In this document: in pieces, positions 22,875-32,604 of the stretch | How positions within the stretch are numbered: position 1 is the first letter of the stretch | Layout of the letters: each line of letters opens with the position of its first letter | From: CAYZJD01 sp964483455 | GTDB taxonomy: Bacteria; Acidobacteriota; Terriglobia; Bryobacterales; Bryobacteraceae | Direction of reading: 5' to 3' | Assembly: GCA_964483455.1 (NCBI GenBank) | Contig: CAZACK010000026.1 | Span: forward strand, 1-55,809 | Length of the DNA stretch: 55,809 nt | Notes under the pieces: generated by a model | Database searches by the model: none | What the model was told of the DNA's origin: nothing | What the model saw: only the letters and a program-made list of their open reading frames with translations | Position numbers and translations under genes: made by a program

Positions 22875-25868
22875 ATGATGCTTCTGGCTTCCATAATGCC
22901 CGCCATCACAATTCTCTTGATTGTCTTTTCCGCCGGACTCTTGTCCGCCGAGCGCATGGAGTGCCGCGCCATCGCCGACTCGTGGATCGCCACGCCGCCG
23001 TGGGGCGTTCCCAGGTCCAAAGCCGAGGCGGCGCTGCGGAATCACGGGCGCGACGTCGAGCTTCACGTGCGCGGGCGCGAAGCGTTCGCGCTGCTGATGT
23101 TCGACGTCTCGGCGGCCAAAGGGATCATGGTCGAGAGGGCCACCCTGCGCGTCCACCGCCGTGAGGCCCCGATCCCGCTGCACACCGTGGGCCTGTCCAC
23201 CATCAGCGGCAGTGGCCTGTGGTCGGAAGGCAGCGTGAACTACTACCAGCCCAGGGAGGACGAGCACTGGTCTTACGCCGGCTCCGACATCGCCGACGTG
23301 ACCTTCGCCCAGGGCGGAAGCCTGTACGCCTACGAGCGCCCGGCAGCATGGAACGACGGCTGGTGGGAAATCAACGTTTCCCCTGTGATCGTCAACGCAC
23401 TCATCACCGGCGACCAGTTCGGCGTCCTGCTCACCGACGAGAAAGGCCAGGCGCCATGGGAGCACGTCTTCGATAGCCGCGAGAGCACTCACCCGCCGGT
23501 TCTGATCGTCGAAGGCCCGCGCGGCCACCTGGGTTACCCGGGTCCGGTGCGATCGTTCAAATCCGGTGGCGCCATCCTCGACAGCACGCCCGCCGAGGTC
23601 CGCGCCCTGGGACGCACCACGCTTCGCCCCGGCAGCGTGGTTCTCGATTTCGGCGGCGCCGGCCACGACGATGGGGCCGGCATCGCCGCGCACTACGAGG
23701 TCCGCTACTCCGGGCAGCCGATCGGTCCCATGAACTTCGACGCGGCGGAGCGCGTCCCGCGCTGGTGTCTCAACCCTCTCGCGCCGAAGTCGCATCCGCT
23801 GGACGTCGCCAACACGATCCGCGACCGGGTCAGCGCCGTCGTGGAGGGACTGAAACCGGGAGCGCTCTACTATTTCGCGGCCCGCGCTATGGACGGCGCC
23901 GGCAACTCCGGTCCTGCCTCGACGCTAGGCCGTTACCGAGCTTACGCGCGCGCCAATCCCAAACTCCCCGCGCCGGCGCTGCGCTCCCGAGAAGGCCGCC
24001 CAGCCGGCCTGCGGCCCCTTGTCTGGGCCTTTCCGGAGCTTCTCAAATTGGACCCTCGCACCGGCGCCCTCTTGGAGCAAGCAGAGTCTCCCGACCACCG
24101 CGCGCACAACTCCGTCTGGGACGCGGCCAGCCGCACGGTTCGCCTGGCGGGAGCGCGCAACGAGTTCGTCGCCTTCCAGCTTGTCGTCGAAAGCTCCGCT
24201 CCCCTGTCAGGCGTTGAGGTGAAGGTCACAAAGCCGCTGTTCTCCGGCGCGCGATTGCCGGCGGTGTTTCGCTCGACTGGCGCCGTTCAGCTCTACCGTG
24301 AGTGGTTCGTCCCCGATGACAAGGACACGAGCGCCACGCGTCCGTGGTATCCGGACGCGCTCGTTCCCCTCGCGGCTCCGTTCGACCTTCCGTCGAAAGA
24401 CAACCCGGTTTCCGGCCAGACCGTGCAGCCGCTGTTCGTGGACGTCTACGTTCCTCGCGACGCCCGCCCCGGCCGGCATGCCGGTGAGCTTCTGGTGAAA
24501 GCTGCGGGCGCCGACCACCGCGTCGCCGTCGAGGTCGATGTGCTGCCGCTGGCGCTTCCCGACACACTCAGCTTCATCGTCGATCTGAATTGCTACAGCG
24601 GCGTGGATTCCGGCTGGAACCTCCAGCGGGGCACGCCCCCTTACCGCAAGCTCGAGCAGGCGTACCATCGCGCCGCGCACCTGCACCGCGCCAACCTCGA
24701 TGTTCTCGGCTACTCCCACAACGGGACCACGGTTCCCGACCACGCGCCGCCTCTCGACGGCGAAGGCGCGGCCACAACGATCGCGAGCTGGGCCGATTGG
24801 GACGCGCACTTCGGGCCGCTGCTCGACGGCTCGGCGTTTTCCGACCTGCCCCGAGCCGGCGTCCCGATCCCCGCGATGTATCTGCCGTTCTTCGAGAACT
24901 GGCCGGGCGACCTCCGCCGCAGCTACAAGCACAATGACTACCCCGTCGCGAAGACGGAAGAGGAGTACCGCGCCTTCATCGCGCGGCACGGCCTGGAGGC
25001 CGGCCCCATCGAGGAATCGTTCACGCCGGAGTATCAGGACCGCTACTCGGCAGTGGTGGCGCAGTTCGCCGGCCACCTCGAACAGCGCGGCTGGACGAAA
25101 ACGAATTACTTCGTGTACTTCAACAACAAGTACTACTACAAACGCCCGGCTCAGGGCGGACGCGGCGTTTCCTGGTGGCTGCTGGACGAGCCGAACCATC
25201 GCGACGATGTCCGCGCCATCAGCTTCCTGGCCTGGCTCACCCGGCGCGGCCTCGAGAAGCACCCCGGCGCGCCGATCATTTTGCGTACGGACATCAGCCG
25301 CGTGGACTGGATCCGGGACCTGCTCGCCGGCCAGATCGACCTGAATTGCGTCAGCCGGCGGCTCTACGAGAAGAACCGCTACCTGCTCGACGACCGCCGC
25401 CGCTTCGGGTCTTCCTTCTGGAACTACGCCTCGACGAACCATCCTCGCGAGACCAACGTCGCCATGCGCGCCTGGTGCTGGAAGGCGTGGCTCCATGGGG
25501 CGGACGGCATCGTGCCGTGGAACGCGGTGCGCGGCGCCGAATCCTGGGAGCGCGCCGAGCCCCTCACCGTCTTCTACCCGGCGGCGAAGTTCGGCCGCGA
25601 CGAGCCGTTCGTCTCGATGCGGCTGAAGGCGTTCCGCCGCGGCCAGCAGGACATCGAGTACCTCGCGCTGCTGGCGAAACGAAAGGGCTGGGATCGCGAA
25701 GCGGTCGCCGCCGCTGTCTCGGATGCGCTCGACTTGTCGAGTGAGTCCGTCACCGAATGGGACGAGGACGCCGGCATCATCCGCTTCCGCAACGTCCGCG
25801 ACGCGCAGTTGGACGACGTCCGGCTGCGTGTCGCCCGGTTGATCTCGGGATCCCTTTCGGTTCCGTAG
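22875..25868 (+). CDS. large exported DUF4091 protein, glycoside hydrolase-like
   Basis: This 997-aa protein starts at ATG 22875 (MMLLASIMPAITILLIVFSAGLLSAE signal) with AAAGG upstream. Residues about 20-230 form a DNRLRE-like beta-sandwich (FALLMFDVSA, WWEINVSPVI), followed by a fibronectin-like module. The C-terminal 550 aa are DUF4091, a TIM-barrel-like fold (YFNNKYYYK, WWLLDEPNHRDDVRA, GADGIVPWNAV, RLKAFRRGQQDIEYLALL). The family is found with polysaccharide-degrading enzymes. The start is only 37 bp from the divergent transglutaminase-like gene, so the two are probably co-controlled. Confidence 0.8.
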   Translation: MMLLASIMPAITILLIVFSAGLLSAERMECRAIADSWIATPPWGVPRSKAEAALRNHGRDVELHVRGREAFALLMFDVSAAKGIMVERATLRVHRREAPIPLHTVGLSTISGSGLWSEGSVNYYQPREDEHWSYAGSDIADVTFAQGGSLYAYERPAAWNDGWWEINVSPVIVNALITGDQFGVLLTDEKGQAPWEHVFDSRESTHPPVLIVEGPRGHLGYPGPVRSFKSGGAILDSTPAEVRALGRTTLRPGSVVLDFGGAGHDDGAGIAAHYEVRYSGQPIGPMNFDAAERVPRWCLNPLAPKSHPLDVANTIRDRVSAVVEGLKPGALYYFAARAMDGAGNSGPASTLGRYRAYARANPKLPAPALRSREGRPAGLRPLVWAFPELLKLDPRTGALLEQAESPDHRAHNSVWDAASRTVRLAGARNEFVAFQLVVESSAPLSGVEVKVTKPLFSGARLPAVFRSTGAVQLYREWFVPDDKDTSATRPWYPDALVPLAAPFDLPSKDNPVSGQTVQPLFVDVYVPRDARPGRHAGELLVKAAGADHRVAVEVDVLPLALPDTLSFIVDLNCYSGVDSGWNLQRGTPPYRKLEQAYHRAAHLHRANLDVLGYSHNGTTVPDHAPPLDGEGAATTIASWADWDAHFGPLLDGSAFSDLPRAGVPIPAMYLPFFENWPGDLRRSYKHNDYPVAKTEEEYRAFIARHGLEAGPIEESFTPEYQDRYSAVVAQFAGHLEQRGWTKTNYFVYFNNKYYYKRPAQGGRGVSWWLLDEPNHRDDVRAISFLAWLTRRGLEKHPGAPIILRTDISRVDWIRDLLAGQIDLNCVSRRLYEKNRYLLDDRRRFGSSFWNYASTNHPRETNVAMRAWCWKAWLHGADGIVPWNAVRGAESWERAEPLTVFYPAAKFGRDEPFVSMRLKAFRRGQQDIEYLALLAKRKGWDREAVAAAVSDALDLSSESVTEWDEDAGIIRFRNVRDAQLDDVRLRVARLISGSLSVP

Positions 25869-25907
25869 CGAATCGGTAAGACATACCCGCAACTCCTCAA
25901 TCGGGTG

Positions 25908-25913
25908 TATACT
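25908..25913 (+). promoter_or_regulatory. candidate -10 box upstream of two exported-protein genes
   Basis: TATACT preceded by GTG lies about 95 nt before the ATG at 26009. The intervening leader contains complementary CCGG-rich segments (about 25931-25950) that could fold. No good -35 was recognised. Confidence 0.35.
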
Positions 25914-26008
25914 GTTGCGGGTCAGGAAAGACCGGCTCGAAGGACCGGCCGGTCGCTGAAGGAGCCCGACCTGCCGGCCTTCTCCTGCGAAGACATGGAG
26001 GAGAGAAC

Positions 26009-26524
26009 ATGCCTAAGCGCGTGTCGTCTCTGACGATGCTCCTCGTGTTCTTTCCGGTTTGCGGATGGGCGTCAGAAGACGTTGAGGGCAAGACGCTCAC
26101 GGAGAAGGGGGTATTCCACGAAGTCGGCCTGCCGAAGGTCCGGCGTGGCCAACGAGTCGATCTAACGTTCACGTCCGACAGCCTGGTGGTAGATCGCAAG
26201 AACAAGACAGTCGCCACGGTTCCATACAAGAACATGCGCCGCGTGCAACTCTTGTCCGGGGTGCGCCACTACCCCGGCGCCACCTACGCGGCGGCTGTGG
26301 CGACGTTTGGCGCCGGAGGCTTCCTGATCTTGAAGAAGCGCAAGGTGGACACCATCGTTCTGGAGTACGTAAATGAACGCGGAGGAGCCATGGGGGCGGT
26401 TTTTCAAATGGCTATACCGGGCGGGGCACGCACGAAACGGTGGCTGGAGAGGTTCGGCGTCCCCGTGGAGGAACCCGCGCCTCCGATTCCTCCCGCCTCC
26501 AAACAGTCCAGTGAGAAGAAGTAG
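26009..26524 (+). CDS. small exported membrane protein of unknown function
   Basis: This 171-aa protein has GGAGGAGAGAAC directly before its ATG. It has a signal peptide (SSLTMLLVFFPVCGWA), a beta-rich segment (DLTFTSDSLVVDRKNKTVATVPY), one hydrophobic helix (YAAAVATFGAGGFLIL) followed by basic KKRK, and a proline/lysine tail. The pattern 'strand - YKNMRRVQ - helix - basic' resembles short PH-like membrane proteins, but no family is assigned. The DUF4410 gene follows 27 nt later. Confidence 0.68.
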   Translation: MPKRVSSLTMLLVFFPVCGWASEDVEGKTLTEKGVFHEVGLPKVRRGQRVDLTFTSDSLVVDRKNKTVATVPYKNMRRVQLLSGVRHYPGATYAAAVATFGAGGFLILKKRKVDTIVLEYVNERGGAMGAVFQMAIPGGARTKRWLERFGVPVEEPAPPIPPASKQSSEKK

Positions 26525-26551
26525 CGGTCAACTCGAATGAAAGGAAAACCG

Positions 26552-27067
26552 ATGTTGCGTACACGTTCGTACTTCATTCTGTCCGTCCTGATGGCAGGCC
26601 TGCTGATCGCTTCCGCCTCGGCCGAGGACAAAGCTGTCAAAGGCAAGTACCTCGGCATAGAGGTCACAAAATTCGACGTCCAGGAAGGCATCCAATTTCC
26701 CGCCGAATTCCAGGTCAGCCTGGTCGAGGACCTGGTCGAAGAACTGGAGAACATGAAGAAGTTCAAGCAGGTTCTCCGCCCCGGTGAGCAGCCGTCGGAC
26801 GCCAGCGCTCCGGCCCTCAAGGTGACCGGCATCATCACGGAATACAAGGCCGGCAGCCGGGCCAAACGCTATCTGGTCGGCTTTGGCGCCGGCAAGACCA
26901 AGATCGTGGCGCAGGTCAAGATCGCGGACCGCGCCACGGGCGACATGCTCCTGGAGCGCAAAATGGACGGAAAGGTCGTCATGGGCGCCATTGGAGGCAA
27001 TTCCATGGGGGCGACCAAGGGGCTGGCCAAGGAGGTTGTCAAGAACATCAAAGCCCGGTTCTTCTGA
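26552..27067 (+). CDS. DUF4410 domain exported protein
   Basis: This 171-aa protein is assigned to start at ATG 26552 (MLRTRSYFILSVLMAGLLIASASAE signal) because AAGGA precedes it; an ATG at 26537 is possible. The mature part is DUF4410-like: VTKFDVQEG near the N-terminus, LVEDLVEELENMKKFKQVLR, ALKVTGIITEYKAGSRAKRYLVGFGAG and a final helix GLAKEVVKNIKARFF. These proteins are small periplasmic or outer-membrane associated proteins of unknown role. It is probably in an operon with the gene at 26009. Confidence 0.78.
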   Translation: MLRTRSYFILSVLMAGLLIASASAEDKAVKGKYLGIEVTKFDVQEGIQFPAEFQVSLVEDLVEELENMKKFKQVLRPGEQPSDASAPALKVTGIITEYKAGSRAKRYLVGFGAGKTKIVAQVKIADRATGDMLLERKMDGKVVMGAIGGNSMGATKGLAKEVVKNIKARFF

Positions 27068-27169
27068 TCCGCGGCATCACCCCCGACCCGCTGTGGCGCG
27101 GCCCCATGGGCGGCGTGGACAGTCAGGAGCACTCAGGGCCTGCGGTGTGGCTCTCAGAGGTAATTGTGC

Positions 27170-28303
27170 TCATGTCGTAGCCTTGTAATCCAGCGGATAA
27201 ATCAGGTTGACGTTGTCCGGAGTCAGCAGCCGATGCTTCACAAAGACGGCTGAAGGCGTTGGCTTCTTCTGGAGAATCCCCATCGCCAGCGGTATCAATC
27301 CATCGCCATAACGTTCCGGGAAATACCCCACGGAGCCAACCAGCCGCGTGCCCGGACGGCGCAACTCCTTGCGTGCTTCCGGCGTGCCGTTCTGGCCGAC
27401 CACAGCGCAGAAGTGGTCGAATCCCGCTTCTTCGAAGGCCCGCAACGCCGCCAGCGCGCACATGTCGTTTACGGCGCCTACCAAGGTGCGCTTCGGCTTC
27501 GCTTGTCTCAAGAAGCGCCGTACCACGCCGAGTATCCTTTCGAAATCGCCTTTGCCGTCCAGATGTACGGCAGGCGTCTTGTCTATCGACGGCAGTTCGG
27601 ACCGCATCCCGTCTACGATCCCCGTGATCCGCAAGCCGGGAAGCGGGCCCGCAATCGGCAGTTCCAGCAGAAGCACTTGCTCCGGGCCGCCGGGCCAATT
27701 TTCCCTTGCCCAGCGGCCCAACGCTCGGCCACCCATGAGGCCGGCCTGGTAATTGTTCGCGCCAAAATACGTAGCCCCCGGATGAGGAACTTCAATGGCG
27801 ATCAACGGGATATTCGCCTCCAGGAATTTCGAGGCGATCACTGGCGCGATGCGCTGGTACGTCTGGAACTCGATCGCCAGGTCCACCCGTTCGCGAATCA
27901 GCAGCTCGGCATTGCGCAATGCCTCGCGGGCGCTGTAGCGGTTGTTCAAGACAATGAGATGGATGTTCTCCTTGGCCGCCGCTGCCCTTTGGAGGCCCTC
28001 GCTGACTTCCCTCGAGAATTCGGAATCTGTTTGCGCGGCGAAGCCAAGCCGCAGGCTGCGCGATGCCAGGGGGCGAAACAGGCATCGGTACTCTCCCTTC
28101 CTGACGCGCTCGACCAACCCCCCCTCCATCAGGCTGCGGAGCAGCCGGAAGGCTGTGGTCTTCGATAATCCCGTGCGATTCGTGACGTCCGACAACACGA
28201 GCACTTCCCCTTCGTGGCGGAAGGACTTCAAAATGTCGCAGGCGCGGACGACCGCCTGCGCGTAATCCCGTCCCCGGGCAGCGTTCTGGTCAGCGCTGTT
28301 CAT
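27170..28303 (-). CDS. transcriptional regulator: IclR-type HTH fused to periplasmic-binding-like domain
   Basis: The first ~80 of 377 aa are an IclR-like winged helix (ACDILKSF, LSDVTNRTGLSKTTAFRLLRSLMEGGLVERV). Residues about 85-360 are a type-1 periplasmic-binding fold of the LacI/ribose-binding class (FSREVSEGLQRAAAAK, PLIAIEVPHPGATYFGANNYQAG, NDMCALAALRAFEEAG). A LacI repressor would carry a small HTH_LacI instead, so the pairing is unusual. It probably senses a sugar. It is divergent from the GH106-like gene, its most likely target by position. Confidence 0.85.
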   Translation of the reverse strand: MNSADQNAARGRDYAQAVVRACDILKSFRHEGEVLVLSDVTNRTGLSKTTAFRLLRSLMEGGLVERVRKGEYRCLFRPLASRSLRLGFAAQTDSEFSREVSEGLQRAAAAKENIHLIVLNNRYSAREALRNAELLIRERVDLAIEFQTYQRIAPVIASKFLEANIPLIAIEVPHPGATYFGANNYQAGLMGGRALGRWARENWPGGPEQVLLLELPIAGPLPGLRITGIVDGMRSELPSIDKTPAVHLDGKGDFERILGVVRRFLRQAKPKRTLVGAVNDMCALAALRAFEEAGFDHFCAVVGQNGTPEARKELRRPGTRLVGSVGYFPERYGDGLIPLAMGILQKKPTPSAVFVKHRLLTPDNVNLIYPLDYKATT

Positions 28304-28890
28304 GCCAGCTCATGTGGCGCGGCCGCATGGGCCGTGCAGATTCCGCATTGCGGTCTGAAAAGTCACACTTCTGACTCTCGAGCACGAGCATCTCCATTCT
28401 TTCATGGGGTAGCCCTGTTCCGCAATGCGGAAATCCGCTGCTGGCCGAAACTCGATATTCTGCGGGATGGCGTTTCCATTCAGACAGCGCCAGGATTCGA
28501 TGCGTGCGGTCTTCACTCCCCTCGCCCTCGCCTCGCTCCGGTGAGAGGAAGCAGTGGCTCGACGTCGGTGTCTCACGCCAGTGGAAAGCGGAGTTGCTGC
28601 CCCCGGACAGAGATTACGGCCGTCTCCTCAGCTTCCCGAACTTCGACGGCGTCTCGCTTCAGCGCGATCTCCAGAACACGCACGCCGAAACGCTGAAATG
28701 GGTGGACCGGTCTGCCGGACGCGCGCGAGTTCTTTCCCGCTACCTGCCGTTTCGGGAAATGCATCAAGCCGACGAGTTGAACCCGAACCCCAACGATTTC
28801 GTCTTTCGCCTGCCTGAAACTCCCGGATCTCTTTCAGCGCCCTGCCGGGAGGCGAGGCGGAGCCCCGTCAGGCTGGTAGGATTGAGGGCG
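28304..28890. other. regulator-GH106 intergenic region with coding-like remnant
   Basis: This is a 587-bp gap. From about 28548 to 28850 the plus frame that later becomes the GH106-like gene encodes protein-like sequence with high GC3 (for example KQWLDVGVSRQWKAELLP, LLSFPNFDGVSLQRDLQNTHA, SRYLPFREMHQADELNPNP). It has no credible start and no match that I recognise. It may be the decayed 5' piece of another gene now running into the next one. Signal-like codons MRAVFTPLALASL occur at 28500 in a different frame. Confidence 0.45.
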
Positions 28891-31800
28891 ATGTCGTTCC
28901 TTGGGTGCGGCTGTGCGCCATCGAAGGCTCCCGTGCGGCCTGGAAACCGTGGCATGCACGGCACCGGTGACGCCCTGGGTTCTCACCGCCGTGCCGGCCA
29001 GCCAGCCGCACGCGTGGCAGGCCGGCTCATTTGGGCCGTGGCCGTGTTCCTGTTGTTGGCATCGACGGCTCCAGCCGGGGATCCGGCCCCCGCCGGCTAT
29101 CCCAGCCGCGATCCGGAACTGGACGTGCTCCCAGGCTTTCGCCATCCGCCGCCCGGGTACGGCGAAGTGGGCTTTTACTGGTGGCTCGGCGACCCGCTGA
29201 CGAAAGAGCGAATCGCCTGGCAGCTCGATCAGCTCAAGGATAAGGGTATCGCCGGCTTACAGGTGAATTACGCCCACAGCGATCAGGGCGGCCAGACTTG
29301 GGGACTCACTTACCCGAGCGACCCGCCGCTGTTTTCCGAGCCATGGTGGGAGCTGTTCGGCTGGTTTCTTAAAGAGGCCCGAAAGCGAGGTATGTCAGTA
29401 AGTCTCAGCGACTACACGCTGGGGCCGGGACAGGGCTGGTACTTCGACGAGATCCTCCGGGAGAACCCGGGCATGCGAGGCGCGTCGCTCGACAAGTCGA
29501 TTCGCGCCTGCCCGGGCGGCCAGCCGTGCTCGCTGGAACTGCCGCAGCCGCCGGTGAGCGTCTCGGGCTACCGGCTGCAAAACGGGACCATCGTGCCTGG
29601 CTCCGGCATCGATCTTCGCGCGCGCGTTGCCGGCAGTACCGTCCAGTGGACGCCGCCGGACGGCGAGTGGCAAGTCGTCGGCGTCTACGCGGTCGTCAAG
29701 CCCTTTTCGCTCGACCCAATGCACCCGCGCAGCGGGCCAAAGGTGGTGGAGAAGTTCTTCCAGCGCTTCGAGGATCGCAACCCCGGCGAAAGCGGCAAAG
29801 GCTTGAATTTCTTCTTCTCCGACGAACTCGACTTCGGCGTCCGCGGCTGGCTGTGGAACGGTGCTCTCGCCGCCGAGTTCCGCAAGCGCAAAGGGTACGA
29901 CATCGTTCCCGAACTGGCCGGGCTGTTCGTGGACATCGGACCGCGCACGCCGAAGCTGCGGCTCGACTACTCCGACGTCATGGTGTCTCTTGAGGAAGAG
30001 GGCTTCTTCCGCCCGCTCTACGAATGGCACCGCAGCCGGGGGATGCTCTTCGGCTGCGACCACGGCGGCCGCGGCCGGGACGTCACCGAATTCGGCGACT
30101 ACTTCCGCACCCAGCGCTGGATGACCGGGCCGGGCAACGATCAACCGAGGCTGGCCGCGGACATCATCAAGAACAAAGTCGCCAGCTCGATCGCCCACCT
30201 CTACGAGCGGCCGCGGACGTGGCTCGAAGGTTTCTACGGGAGCGGCTGGGGCACGACGACGCCGGCCCTCACCGAAGCCACGCTCCGCAATTTCGCGATG
30301 GGCCACAACCTCCTGACCTTGCACGGGCTGTACTATGCGACCCGTGGCGGCTGGTGGGAGTGGGCGCCGCCCTGCAATCACTTCCGGATGCCGTACTGGA
30401 CGCACATGGGCGAGTTCCTCCGGATGACGGAGCACCTGTCGTACCTCCTCAGCCAGGGCGTGCACCGAACCGACGTCGCCATCGTCTATCCGGTGGCGCC
30501 GGTCGAGGCGGGCATGGGCGGCAAGGAGTCGGTCGACGCGGCGTTCGGGCTCGGCATGCACCTGTACAGGCAGGGCATCGACTTCGACTTCATCGACTTC
30601 GAGTCGCTCGCCCGCGCGCGGATACGGAACAGACAGTTGCTCGTTTCGGGCGAAGAGTATCGCGTCCTGATCCTTCCCGCGATGCGGGCCGCGCGCCACT
30701 CGACCATCCGCAAGGCCCTCGAGTTCCAGCGCGCGGGCGGAATCGTGATGGCGCTCGGAGCGCTGCCGGAGGCGAGCGACCGCGCCGGCCGCGACGATCC
30801 CGAGTTGCTCGCGATGGTTCGCGAGGCTTTCCGTTCGCCCGCGAGCCGGGCAGCCACTCCGGAGCAGATCGCGGAAACTATCGGCCGCGCGTTCCCGCGT
30901 GACTTCAATTGCCTTGATACCGGCGGCGAACAACCGAACGTCCTTCACCGGCGGATCGGCCCGCGCGACGTCTACATGGTCTACGGCGCTGACAAAGGGT
31001 CGGAGTGCGGTTTCCGCGCAGGAGGGAAAGTCGAGCTTTGGAATCCATGGACCGGCGGCACAGCGCCGCTTCCTGTCGTGTCGCAGTCGCGCGCGGGGAC
31101 GCGAATTCGCATGCCGCTGGGCGAAGATGAGGCGCAGTTGATCGTGTTCAGCCCGGGCAAACCCGAGCTGTTGAGCCGCGCCATCCCTGAAGAGCCGGTG
31201 CGGTCCATCGCTGTCGACGGGCCGTGGGAATTCGAGCTGAAGCCCACGCTCGACAACCGCTTCGGCGACTTCCGGCTCCCCGCGAGCGATGGGCCGATCG
31301 CTGCCGAGGCGTGGCGGTTTCGCTATGCGGACGAGGTTGCGCTGGATCCCGGCTGGCTGTCCCCGGCCTTCGATGACTCGAACTGGAAGACAGTGACGCA
31401 CTCGTACGGGCCTCGTTTCTGGAAGCTCGGCCCGCTGCCGGAGAACGCGGACCTGGCGGCGCTCGAGGCCGAACTCGTCCGGGCGCGCCAGATCGATCCG
31501 GCGAACAAGTCCTGGCAGCCATACGAATTCTCGATGCGCTGGGGTGTGGAGAATGACCCGGGCCACCAGGGCTACCACGGCCTGAAAGGCGAAGTCTCCG
31601 ACGACTTCATCGCGCTCGGCGCGCCCAAGATCAAGCCGACCACAATCGAATACGAGCGCGAAGCGGGCGGCTCCCGCTACTATCTGTGGACCTCGGTCTC
31701 CTCGCCGGCAGCAGGCGAGGCGCGCGCAGTCGCCGGCGGCATGACGCCGGTAAAAGCCTGGCTGAACGGCGCGCCGATCGAAGTGCCGGGCCCGGTGCGC

Positions 31801-32592
31801 CTGCGCGCCGGCGCGAATCCGCTCCTCCTGCGCTACGACGGCCCGGGGCGCGGCCACGTCGTCCTCATTGCCGCCGATGCGCCGCGCGACTGGATGCAGG
31901 CGTACCCGCTCGCGATGACGTGGTTCAACCGGCCCGGCCTCCTGCCGTTCGACACGCGCCCGCAGGCGCCTCAGCCGGCGGGCTGGTATCGCTTCACTTC
32001 GCCTCCGGGCTTGCGCGCCATGACGATCATCGCGCAGGGAACGGTGCGGGCCTGGGCTGGCGGCAGGGAGCTGGCGATTGGGCCTGCAAGGCCGCGCGAC
32101 GATGGCTCGCACGAGTACAAGGGTACGGTTTCCGCTGTCGTTCCCGAACCGGTCCTCGTCGCGATCCGCGTCGAACAGGAACGCGGATCGTACGGTGGCG
32201 CGGCGCTGCCCGAGCCGCTCTCGCTCGACTGCGGCCCGGGTCTGATCACCGCCGGCGACTGGTCGAAAATCGACGGGCTTTCCAGTTACTCCGGCGGGGC
32301 CTGGTATCGGAAGACAGTCGCGCTGTCGGAGAAAGACGCGCGAGGCGAGGTCTGGCTGAACCTCGGTGACGTCGTGTCGACCGCCGAGGTCCATGTCAAC
32401 GGCAAACCCGCCGGCATCAAAGTCGCGCCGCCCTGGAAGGTGGACGTGTCGAAGCTCGTGAGGCCTGGGCATAACCGCGTCGAGATCCTCGTGTACAACA
32501 CGCTGGCCAACCACTACCAGACGATCCCGACGCGTTATCGCGGCTCGGCCGTTTCGGGCCTGCTGGGGCCTGTTTCGCTCGAAGTAAAGTGA
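28891..32592 (+). CDS. very large exported glycoside hydrolase, GH106 (alpha-L-rhamnosidase)-like
   Basis: The protein is about 1233 aa. After an unusually basic N-terminus comes a hydrophobic helix (LIWAVAVFLLLASTAPAG) and then the enzyme: PPGYGEVGFYWWLGDPLTKERIAWQL, GLQVNYAHSDQGG, FSDELDFGVRGWLWN, GFYGSGWGTTTPALTEA and HGLYYATRGGWWEW. C-terminal beta-sandwiches (VWLNLGDVVSTAEVHVNGKPAG) look like GH2-type sugar-binding jelly rolls. This is the layout of GH106 rhamnosidases acting on plant or bacterial polysaccharides. Start 28891 is favoured by TAGGAT 8 nt upstream; 28954 and GTG 29014 are possible. Catalytic residues were not assigned. Confidence 0.82.
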   Translation: MSFLGCGCAPSKAPVRPGNRGMHGTGDALGSHRRAGQPAARVAGRLIWAVAVFLLLASTAPAGDPAPAGYPSRDPELDVLPGFRHPPPGYGEVGFYWWLGDPLTKERIAWQLDQLKDKGIAGLQVNYAHSDQGGQTWGLTYPSDPPLFSEPWWELFGWFLKEARKRGMSVSLSDYTLGPGQGWYFDEILRENPGMRGASLDKSIRACPGGQPCSLELPQPPVSVSGYRLQNGTIVPGSGIDLRARVAGSTVQWTPPDGEWQVVGVYAVVKPFSLDPMHPRSGPKVVEKFFQRFEDRNPGESGKGLNFFFSDELDFGVRGWLWNGALAAEFRKRKGYDIVPELAGLFVDIGPRTPKLRLDYSDVMVSLEEEGFFRPLYEWHRSRGMLFGCDHGGRGRDVTEFGDYFRTQRWMTGPGNDQPRLAADIIKNKVASSIAHLYERPRTWLEGFYGSGWGTTTPALTEATLRNFAMGHNLLTLHGLYYATRGGWWEWAPPCNHFRMPYWTHMGEFLRMTEHLSYLLSQGVHRTDVAIVYPVAPVEAGMGGKESVDAAFGLGMHLYRQGIDFDFIDFESLARARIRNRQLLVSGEEYRVLILPAMRAARHSTIRKALEFQRAGGIVMALGALPEASDRAGRDDPELLAMVREAFRSPASRAATPEQIAETIGRAFPRDFNCLDTGGEQPNVLHRRIGPRDVYMVYGADKGSECGFRAGGKVELWNPWTGGTAPLPVVSQSRAGTRIRMPLGEDEAQLIVFSPGKPELLSRAIPEEPVRSIAVDGPWEFELKPTLDNRFGDFRLPASDGPIAAEAWRFRYADEVALDPGWLSPAFDDSNWKTVTHSYGPRFWKLGPLPENADLAALEAELVRARQIDPANKSWQPYEFSMRWGVENDPGHQGYHGLKGEVSDDFIALGAPKIKPTTIEYEREAGGSRYYLWTSVSSPAAGEARAVAGGMTPVKAWLNGAPIEVPGPVRLRAGANPLLLRYDGPGRGHVVLIAADAPRDWMQAYPLAMTWFNRPGLLPFDTRPQAPQPAGWYRFTSPPGLRAMTIIAQGTVRAWAGGRELAIGPARPRDDGSHEYKGTVSAVVPEPVLVAIRVEQERGSYGGAALPEPLSLDCGPGLITAGDWSKIDGLSSYSGGAWYRKTVALSEKDARGEVWLNLGDVVSTAEVHVNGKPAGIKVAPPWKVDVSKLVRPGHNRVEILVYNTLANHYQTIPTRYRGSAVSGLLGPVSLEVK

Positions 32593-32604
32593 TACATGCC
32601 AGCG

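Noticed and set aside
29395..32514. Long minus-strand open frame (about 1039 codons) opposite the GH106-like gene
   Set aside because: It is antisense to a gene with clear protein features; its translation is Arg/Ala/Val-rich and low in family motifs, as expected for high-GC shadow frames.
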